From a bacterium (lineage in GTDB: Bacteria; CLD3; SB21): a stretch of 62,016 nucleotides of DNA. Position numbers and translations under genes: made by a program. The stretch is from positions 1 through 62,016 of the forward strand of contig JABWCP010000018.1 in assembly GCA_013360215.1 (NCBI GenBank), given 5' to 3'. The stretch's first letter is position 1; each line of letters starts with the position of its first letter. The notes under the pieces are model-generated. The model saw only the letters and a list, made by a program, of their open reading frames with translations, made no database searches and had not been told where the DNA came from. Positions 1 to 5,756 of this stretch are shown in pieces.

Positions 1-99
1 TCTCGTCGAATGTTCTCGTCGAATGTTCTCGTCGAATGTTCTCGTCGAATGTTCTCGTCGAATGTTCTCGTCGAATGTTCTCGTCGAATGTTCTCGTCG
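1..99. repeat. 13-bp tandem repeat, about 7.6 copies
   Basis: The unit TCTCGTCGAATGT is repeated head to tail seven times without error, followed by an 8-base partial copy. The unit length is not a multiple of three, so each added or lost copy would shift any reading frame crossing it. The tract starts at the first base of the window, so its true length is unknown. The frame of the AraC-like gene that follows is closed by a TAA at 100-102, so the repeat is probably untranslated leader or degraded coding sequence. Confidence 0.95.
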
Positions 100-117
100 T
101 AACGGAGGAGGAAGGGA

Positions 118-447
118 TTGGAAAAAGAGGGAACGAGAGGTGTCACAGAATTGGCCGAGAGCGCATGTATGTGCGAACGCCACCTCCGCCGAAAAACGAA
201 AGAAAAATTCGGCTTACCACCGCACCGGCTTTTAGAGAATATACGATTGGCCAAAGCTCTCGAAGCCATGCATGAACAACCTGAAGTCACGTTGCTTCAA
301 ATCAGTCAAATTGCCGGATATACATCATACAAAACATTTTATCAGGCTTTTACGCGGAGATTCAAAGTGGCACCGTCGGAAGCGATATGGCGTATAAAAC
401 AAAATCCAAGAATTATGGCAGATGCCTTTCAGAGAAAATTGATATAA
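118..447 (+). CDS. AraC-family DNA-binding domain protein, possibly truncated
   Basis: The 109 residues are almost exactly one AraC/XylS-type domain with two helix-turn-helix motifs. The first covers about residues 9-30 (VTELAESACMCERHLRRKTK). The second covers about 60-85, with the family pattern ISQIAGYTSYKTFYQAFTRRF. No sensor, receiver or sugar-binding domain is attached, although members of this family normally carry one at the N terminus. The TTG start is preceded by a strong GGAGGAGG at 103-110, so a short stand-alone protein could be made. The other reading is that this is the 3' remnant of a longer regulator (for example a receiver-AraC or hybrid sensor), cut off by the 13-bp repeat. 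It lies 188 bp upstream of the RiPP locus in the same direction, so a regulatory link is possible but not shown. Confidence 0.7.
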   Translation: MEKEGTRGVTELAESACMCERHLRRKTKEKFGLPPHRLLENIRLAKALEAMHEQPEVTLLQISQIAGYTSYKTFYQAFTRRFKVAPSEAIWRIKQNPRIMADAFQRKLI

Positions 448-635
448 GAAAGTCGACCAATTAATGAATGTCAAACAGGTTTTCATTTAAGGCAAAATAG
501 CACATTTAGCGACTACCATTTAAATATATTGTTAAACAAAAATAAGCGATACAGCTTTAGCGAAAACAATTAAAAAACCATTTTTTTATTAATACAAAAG
601 CTTATTTCAAATTCTATACTAAGGAAGGGGACAAC
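448..635 (+). promoter_or_regulatory. AT-rich leader of the RiPP locus
   Basis: This 188-bp AT-rich gap is the likely promoter region of the peptide cassette. It ends in an unusually strong ribosome binding site (AAGGAAGGGG, 622-631) just before the ATG at 636. At 541-551 it holds AATAAGCGATA, which recurs exactly in both arms of the inverted repeat that flanks the precursor gene. That makes it a candidate operator. No convincing -35/-10 pair or Bacteroidetes-type -33/-7 pair was found. Confidence 0.4.
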
Positions 636-1958
636 ATGAAAATGTTCAGCCTGTTACTAACATTGGTTTTTTTACTATTGAATTGTAAAGTTATAGCACA
701 AAGTCAAACTATAGAACAAGGCGCCATGGTAGACCTGATAAATCCTAGATCATTGGATCATCCTATTTATTTATCGTTCAAAGATGGAGACTATCTTACA
801 TCAATTATTGAATGTGATAAATGGGATTCTGTTTATAGAGGCACAAATTCAGAAGATGCCTTTATGGAACAAGAAGCTTACTACAATTCTTTTGTAGGTA
901 ATTACAAAAAAGCACTTAACAATTTCGACAAAATTAATGCCAAATGGATTAAGCAGCTCGATACCACTAACTTTCTTGACAGATCTTTTTTGTCAGCAAA
1001 AAAGCTGGATGCTGTAAATGAGATTATAAGAGAAGCGCAAAACCGCCAAATTACGATTGTTAATGAAGCACATCATGTACCGCAGCATCGTGCCTTCATA
1101 TCTTCACTACTTAAGCCTTTATATGAATCCGGCTATCGTTACTTTGCAACAGAAATGCTAACAGATAATATTGATACGGTAAAGAAGAACGGTTACGTCA
1201 GCTTTCAACAGAACGGATTTTATCCGAATGAACCCGTATATGCTAATTTAATTCGAAAGGCAATTGAAATTGGATATACTTTAGTCGGTTACGAAGATAC
1301 TGTGAACTGTGATTTTGACCCAGTAAATCCATTTCGCTGTTTAAATCAGCGAGAACAAAACCAAGCTAAAAACATAGCCAATCTAATCTTAAAGAATAAT
1401 TCAAATGCAAAAATCCTTATACATTGTGGATACCAACATGCAGATGAAGTTGAACATCAATCACCTAAGGTCAAAACAATGGCAGCGCATTTAAAAGAGT
1501 TAAGCAATACCGATCCCTTGACCATTGATCAAACGGTTATGAGTGAACACAGCTTAGTTAATTTTGAAAACTCATATTACAGATATGTTCAAGATAGTTT
1601 AAAAATAAATTCACCAGCAATATTTAAAACGATTAATGGTTATTGGGTTGATGACACTAAACGCGGGTTTGTCGACATGCAAGTTTTTCATCCAAGGACA
1701 AACTATATAAACGGTAGACCAAACTGGCTCATTAAAGAAAATTACATCCTCACTTTACCGGATTTTGATATTTCCTCTTTTCCTTTTTTGGTACAAGCAT
1801 TTAAAAAGTCTGATAAAACTAATGCAATTCCAATGGATCAGTTTTTAGTTGATTCAAGGAAAGAAAAAATTGCCGTAGCAGTACCCAAAGGGTATTATCG
1901 AATACGCATGATTAACAGCAAAGGCACTATTCATGAATTCGAAGTGAAAAATCCTTAG
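636..1958 (+). CDS. Secreted erythromycin-esterase/ChaN-like protein, RiPP-locus copy 1
   Basis: The protein has 440 residues and a signal peptide (hydrophobic residues 3-17, cleavage near 21-23), so it acts outside the cytoplasm. The core resembles the EreA/ChaN/TIKI fold. NEAHH at 143-147 matches the Glu-x-x-His region of that fold, ATEM near 171-174 supplies a second acidic residue, and LIHCGYQH at 261-268 supplies a C-terminal histidine motif. The N-terminal 110 residues have no recognised domain. A clear paralogue lies at 4453-5754 with the same motifs in the same order, and the pair brackets the precursor and both maturases. Possible roles are cleaving an ester in the product, immunity, or a scaffold or receptor role; none can be chosen from sequence. 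The gene has a strong Shine-Dalgarno and is much richer in AT than the copy-2 gene. Confidence 0.75.
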   Translation: MKMFSLLLTLVFLLLNCKVIAQSQTIEQGAMVDLINPRSLDHPIYLSFKDGDYLTSIIECDKWDSVYRGTNSEDAFMEQEAYYNSFVGNYKKALNNFDKINAKWIKQLDTTNFLDRSFLSAKKLDAVNEIIREAQNRQITIVNEAHHVPQHRAFISSLLKPLYESGYRYFATEMLTDNIDTVKKNGYVSFQQNGFYPNEPVYANLIRKAIEIGYTLVGYEDTVNCDFDPVNPFRCLNQREQNQAKNIANLILKNNSNAKILIHCGYQHADEVEHQSPKVKTMAAHLKELSNTDPLTIDQTVMSEHSLVNFENSYYRYVQDSLKINSPAIFKTINGYWVDDTKRGFVDMQVFHPRTNYINGRPNWLIKENYILTLPDFDISSFPFLVQAFKKSDKTNAIPMDQFLVDSRKEKIAVAVPKGYYRIRMINSKGTIHEFEVKNP

Positions 1959-1962
1959 ATAT

Positions 1963-2192
1963 TATCGCTTATTCTAAGTCTTCACAATTAAAACGGAGAC
2001 AAACATGAAAAACGAAAAAAAAGAACAGAAATTAGAACAATTCGAAGACTATAAACTCCAAAAGGCAAACTCAATTTCTGGCGGAAAAGCAAACACACTC
2101 TTGACAACACACGTGTGCCAAGGCGGTTGGGATGATATTACCGACTAATTAACTTAATCATGTAAAACCAAACTCTCTTAGAATAAGCGATA
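1963..2192. repeat. Perfect 16-bp inverted repeat flanking the precursor gene
   Basis: The left arm TATCGCTTATTCTAAG (1963-1978) is the exact reverse complement of the right arm CTTAGAATAAGCGATA (2177-2192). Between them lies only the 47-codon precursor gene with its ribosome binding site. The left arm begins 5 bp after the stop codon of copy 1. The right arm is followed by six T residues and then the ATG of the ATP-grasp gene at 2199. It could be an invertible segment, a pair of operators, or the base of a long RNA stem that isolates the precursor message. The sequence alone does not decide. Confidence 0.9.
2005..2148 (+). CDS. Grasp-with-spasm RiPP precursor peptide
   Basis: A short gene of 47 codons starts with ATG at 2005, after ACGGAGAC (1993-2000), and ends with TAA at 2146-2148. 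The leader (residues 1-27) is lysine- and glutamate-rich and ends SISGG, the double-glycine processing site used by C39 peptidase exporters such as the one encoded at 5757. The predicted core is the last 20 residues. It contains three threonines at 31, 34 and 35, one cysteine at 38, the sequence QGGWDD at 39-44 and a C-terminal ITD. Thr/Ser hydroxyls and Asp/Glu carboxylates are the groups that graspetide ligases join into ester rings, so Thr31, Thr34, Thr35 and Asp43, Asp44, Asp47 are the candidate ring atoms. The SPASM enzyme could act on the same peptide. Its place directly before the ATP-grasp gene fits the cassette. Confidence 0.85.
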   Translation: MKNEKKEQKLEQFEDYKLQKANSISGGKANTLLTTHVCQGGWDDITD

Positions 2193-2198
2193 TTTTTT

Positions 2199-3215
2199 AT
2201 GATTCTTATTTTCAGCATAGACGGAGGTGATGGGTCTACATCCCCAGTAATGGATTGGATAACTTATCTTGGCGCTGATAGAATTAGAGTGAACGTTGGA
2301 AATCTTAATAAAGATGTAAAATTTTCAATACATTTAGAACCAAACGGTATTACTACTGAATATCGAAATATGGATATAAATTTTTCATCCAAAGAAGTTA
2401 GTGCCGTATGGTTTAGACGAGAAGAGCGAATGTTCAGCGGGCTTGATACATCGTCAATATCCAACATTCGAATCAAAGAATCAGTTGATAGATTTTTGCA
2501 ACGAGAAGTAGAGGTCATTAAACAAGCTCTCTACTTACAATTTGACGATAAAGTATGGCTGTGTGATCCATCGTCGGGCAACCTTAACAAGATTAATGCT
2601 CTACAAAAAGCATGTGACGCAGGCATACGAATCCCAACCACTTTAATTACCAATAAGAGAACTGAATTGGAACGTTTTAAAAATAAACATAGAAAAATTA
2701 TATGCAAATGCTTTAGACAAGGAGGTGTTATTCAGTTAGACGGCTCAACATATGGAATGCATACTGAAATACTGTCTGATGATATTATCTCTAGTACCGA
2801 TGATGTTTTGTTTCCTGCTTTTGTACAAGAATACATTCCTAAAAAATACGAATTGAGGATTTTTTTTATTGAAAGTAACTTTTTTCCCATGGCAATTTTT
2901 TCACAAAACGACCCTCAAACATCAGTTGATTTTAGAAAATATAATTATTTAAAACCCAATCGAAATACTCCTTACATCTTACCTCACGAGATCCAAGAAA
3001 AATTAAAAACTCTTATGTTAAGCCTGAAACTCAATACGGGTTCAATTGATATGATCAGGGCAACCGACGGAAGTTACGTGTTTCTAGAGGTCAATCCTGG
3101 TGGGCAGTTTGGGATGGTCTCTGAACCGTGTAACTATTATTTAGAGAAACGAGTCGCTGAATATTTAATAAATCAATCAAAAAAATATTATGAGTCAAAA
3201 GTTTTTAGAAATTGA
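2199..3215 (+). CDS. gwsG: ATP-grasp peptide maturase of a grasp-with-spasm system
   Basis: This 338-residue protein belongs to the MvdC/MvdD-like ATP-grasp ligases that activate Asp/Glu side chains of a precursor and join them to Thr/Ser or Lys as macrocyclic esters or amides. Visible landmarks are the N-terminal pre-ATP-grasp segment with VWFRRE (70-75), the nucleotide-binding lysine region KIICKCF (166-172), the hinge and substrate region VQEYIPKKYELR (209-220), SIDMI (282-286), and the metal-binding LEVNPGGQF (297-304), where Glu and Asn would bind magnesium. Length and motif order match the family. It follows the precursor by 50 bp. No good Shine-Dalgarno precedes it, and the inverted-repeat arm ends only 6 bases before its ATG, so its translation may depend on that structure. 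The end overlaps the next small gene by 26 bp. Confidence 0.88.
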   Translation: MILIFSIDGGDGSTSPVMDWITYLGADRIRVNVGNLNKDVKFSIHLEPNGITTEYRNMDINFSSKEVSAVWFRREERMFSGLDTSSISNIRIKESVDRFLQREVEVIKQALYLQFDDKVWLCDPSSGNLNKINALQKACDAGIRIPTTLITNKRTELERFKNKHRKIICKCFRQGGVIQLDGSTYGMHTEILSDDIISSTDDVLFPAFVQEYIPKKYELRIFFIESNFFPMAIFSQNDPQTSVDFRKYNYLKPNRNTPYILPHEIQEKLKTLMLSLKLNTGSIDMIRATDGSYVFLEVNPGGQFGMVSEPCNYYLEKRVAEYLINQSKKYYESKVFRN

Positions 3216-3399
3216 TAAATTCATCAATGAGCCAACACTCATTTCAAAACTTCCAATAACATTTAAGCTACTTGAACAATCTACTTATGATCAATTAAGT
3301 ACTATCTCTCCGGTACGAAGTGATTTTCATCAAGAAAATAATTATGGAATAAAATTTTTTTATAAAACAATTTCAAAGCCATTTAACAATCCTTTTTAA
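3190..3399 (+). CDS. Small protein of unknown function inside the RiPP cassette
   Basis: I do not recognise this 69-residue protein. It has no signal peptide, no membrane segment, no cysteine and no double glycine, so it is not a second precursor of the same type. It begins inside the last codons of the ATP-grasp gene (26-bp overlap, different frame) and ends 10 bp before the SPASM gene, so a translated gene here would fill an otherwise empty gap of about 190 bp. There is no clear ribosome binding site, but the cassette as a whole uses weak ones. It could be a leader-binding helper or a chance reading frame in AT-rich DNA. Confidence 0.4.
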   Translation: MSQKFLEIDKFINEPTLISKLPITFKLLEQSTYDQLSTISPVRSDFHQENNYGIKFFYKTISKPFNNPF

Positions 3400-3409
3400 T
3401 TTTAAACTA

Positions 3410-4423
3410 ATGAGCGTTTTTTTTAAAATGCATGGCAACTGTATTCCGGTCAAAGGGGCAGTTAAAAGCGTAATATGCGATCTACAGCGTCATGAGCTAA
3501 AACAAATTTCAAATGACGTTTTCGAATTATTGGAGTTACTAAAGAATCACCCTGTAGAATATCTAAAGAATATTTACACTACTGAATTTATAGATGAATC
3601 GTTAGAGTTTTGTGTTACAAACGAATTCGGCTTCTACACTGAAGAGCCTTGGCTATTTCCAGAAATAGATTTGTCGTGGGATTCACCGTATCAAATATCA
3701 AATGCAATTATTGATTCAAGCAAACAATCAAAACACAACTATAAAAAAATAATTGACGAGTTAGATGAACTTGGATGTGAAACAATACAGTTTAGATTTT
3801 ACTTTTGCCCTCAATTATCTTTTCTAAACCACATACTTCTTCTTACGCAGGTAAGCAGGCTAAAGTCCATTCAACTTATATTAAAAGATGAAAATTTAAT
3901 AACTCAAAAAGAACTCGAAGAAGTATGCAGAGCTAACCCAAGAATTGAAAGCATTTTCTTACATTCATCACATCTTTTTAGGATCATTGATAAAATTGAA
4001 GGAAGTCACGCCAACATAATCTATTTTACTGATAGAATTGAATCGCATGATTCATGCGGAAATATTAATAAAATGTATTTTTGTATTAATATCCCAATGT
4101 TTACTGAAGCTCACAAACTGAATACATGTCTGAATCGCAAAATATCAATTGACGTTAATGGCGACATAAAGAATTGTCCTTCTATGACGCGTCACTTTGG
4201 AAACATACACAACACTTCATTACATAGTGCAATTATTCAAAAAGAATTTAAAGATTTATGGCTTATAAATAAGGATCAAATTGAAGTTTGTAAGATTTGT
4301 GAATTTAGATATGTTTGCACCGATTGCCGTGCTTTCATTACAGAACCAAGCAACATTTATTCAAAACCTTCAAAATGCACTTACGACCCTACTATTGGAA
4401 AGTGGTTAGATGAGACCCAATAA
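3410..4423 (+). CDS. gwsS: SPASM-domain peptide maturase of a grasp-with-spasm system
   Basis: This 337-residue partner of the ATP-grasp enzyme has three parts. Residues 1-50 (VKGAVKSVICDLQRHEL) resemble the small leader-binding start of these maturases. Residues 105-235 look like a TIM-barrel body. Residues 240-323 form a textbook SPASM domain with cysteines at 240, 256, 294, 297, 303, 306 and 323, including NCPS and CKICEFRYVCTDCR. The CX3CX2C motif that binds the S-adenosylmethionine-cleaving cluster of radical SAM enzymes is absent: the cysteines at 11, 23, 68, 123, 133 and 173 are not spaced that way. It therefore has the auxiliary cluster domain without the obvious catalytic one. It should act on the peptide encoded at 2005, but the chemistry is unknown. 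Confidence 0.85.
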   Translation: MSVFFKMHGNCIPVKGAVKSVICDLQRHELKQISNDVFELLELLKNHPVEYLKNIYTTEFIDESLEFCVTNEFGFYTEEPWLFPEIDLSWDSPYQISNAIIDSSKQSKHNYKKIIDELDELGCETIQFRFYFCPQLSFLNHILLLTQVSRLKSIQLILKDENLITQKELEEVCRANPRIESIFLHSSHLFRIIDKIEGSHANIIYFTDRIESHDSCGNINKMYFCINIPMFTEAHKLNTCLNRKISIDVNGDIKNCPSMTRHFGNIHNTSLHSAIIQKEFKDLWLINKDQIEVCKICEFRYVCTDCRAFITEPSNIYSKPSKCTYDPTIGKWLDETQ

Positions 4424-4452
4424 ATTTAAAATGGCTACATAAATGAGGAAAG

Positions 4453-5754
4453 ATGAAATCGTTTGTATTACTTGTCTTGCTTTCATTAAACCAAATATAT
4501 GCGCAGTATTATCTCCCACCGGCAATTATGGATTCGATTCGGGATATTGATAGGTCACTATCTTCTGATCGTAACTATATAGCCGCTTTGAATCGGTTAA
4601 ACCGAATTCATGCAATGCCACAATATGCCGGGCAGCCTATATTGTTTAATCATTGGGGCTTGTATAATTCTTTAGTGTCCGATTATTCGACGGCAATTGC
4701 TTTTTTTGACTCCATTGAGCTTCTTCGTCAGAGTCAACGCCGTACCACATCATTGCCGCCAACCGGTTTAACCTTTGATACAAGCCAAATACGCCCTTAT
4801 CCCGCGATGGAAACCATACTTCGCCTTGCAAAGAATAATTCCGTCGTAATGATCAATGAGCGTCATCACATGCCTATGCATCGGGCTTTTATTTTGGAAC
4901 TTCTGATTCGCCTCAAAGCGCTCGGATATACCCACTATGCTGCCGAAGGATTGCAAAATCACGATACAATCACAAGCCCTACAACATACCCTGCGATAGG
5001 AAAGACAGGATATTATGTAAATGAGCCTGTTTTTGCTGAATTGATACGAACTGCCATTCTGTTGGGTTATAAGATAGTCGCCTATGAAACAACAAGCTCG
5101 GCATCTCCCGAATCCGATCCTATCAAAAACCAAAATAAAAGGGAAAAAGAACAGGCTGAAAATTTGTACAATAAAACTTTGCTCCAAGACCCTCATTGTA
5201 AAGTTTTAGTCCATGTCGGTTATGGTCACAACGATAAAATGGGAGTTGGCGGCTGGATACCTATGGCATCCTACTTCAAAACTATAAGCGGCGTCGAGCC
5301 TTTGTCCATTGATCAAATTGAAATGTTTGAACACCGTGTTTCGGATTTTGAAAACCCCTATTACCGGTTTATTTCCGGCATGATTTCGCAGCCTACAGTT
5401 TTTATTGAAAAATCTTCGAGCACATCTTGGGCGCACCTGCAACCCGGCAACTTCGATTTGGGAATATGCCACCCCAAAGAAACTTATGTTCATGGACGCC
5501 CGACATGGAGAAACATAGCTAACCGCTATCGGATGTATGATCTACCCAACGAAAAAAGAACAATTACAAAAGGTTTACTCCAGGCGTTTTATCATGATGA
5601 GCCTACGGATGCTGTTCCAGCAGATCAGATCGTTTTTAATACCGGCACTTGGCAGACGATCCCGTGTTTATTATTAAGACCGGGGAAATATCGCTTCCGA
5701 TTAATAAGCGGGGAAAGCGATGCATCATCGGAATGGGTGGATACGGTCAAATAA
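4453..5754 (+). CDS. Secreted erythromycin-esterase/ChaN-like protein, RiPP-locus copy 2
   Basis: A 433-residue paralogue of the 636-1958 product, with a signal peptide cleaved near residue 17-18 (IYA-QYY). The shared motifs are NERHH at 135-139 (copy 1 has NEAHH), AAEG at 163-166, NEPVFAELI at 190-198, YET near 211, and LVHVGYGH at 252-259. All potential catalytic Glu and His residues are kept. The start has GAGGAAAG eight bases upstream. The stop codon lies 2 bp before the exporter ATG at 5757, so the gene is probably co-transcribed with the exporter. Its base composition is close to the chromosome, unlike copy 1. This suggests it belongs to an older exporter module, or that the AT-rich part was added later. 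Function remains open. Confidence 0.75.
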   Translation: MKSFVLLVLLSLNQIYAQYYLPPAIMDSIRDIDRSLSSDRNYIAALNRLNRIHAMPQYAGQPILFNHWGLYNSLVSDYSTAIAFFDSIELLRQSQRRTTSLPPTGLTFDTSQIRPYPAMETILRLAKNNSVVMINERHHMPMHRAFILELLIRLKALGYTHYAAEGLQNHDTITSPTTYPAIGKTGYYVNEPVFAELIRTAILLGYKIVAYETTSSASPESDPIKNQNKREKEQAENLYNKTLLQDPHCKVLVHVGYGHNDKMGVGGWIPMASYFKTISGVEPLSIDQIEMFEHRVSDFENPYYRFISGMISQPTVFIEKSSSTSWAHLQPGNFDLGICHPKETYVHGRPTWRNIANRYRMYDLPNEKRTITKGLLQAFYHDEPTDAVPADQIVFNTGTWQTIPCLLLRPGKYRFRLISGESDASSEWVDTVK

Positions 5755-5756
5755 TC

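Noticed and set aside
1-99. Possible CRISPR array
   Set aside because: Units follow each other directly with no spacers; it is a simple tandem repeat.
23-275. Two short frames reading through the 13-bp repeats into the AraC-like region
   Set aside because: The protein sequence is only the repeat translated, with no ribosome binding site, and both frames run out of phase with the helix-turn-helix domain.
3190-3399. Second precursor peptide
   Set aside because: No Gly-Gly site, no leader similarity to the 47-residue precursor and no cysteine.
5649-5756. Upstream extension of the C39 exporter
   Set aside because: It adds residues that do not belong to the peptidase family and overlaps the previous gene by more than 100 bp; the ATG at 5757 fits better.
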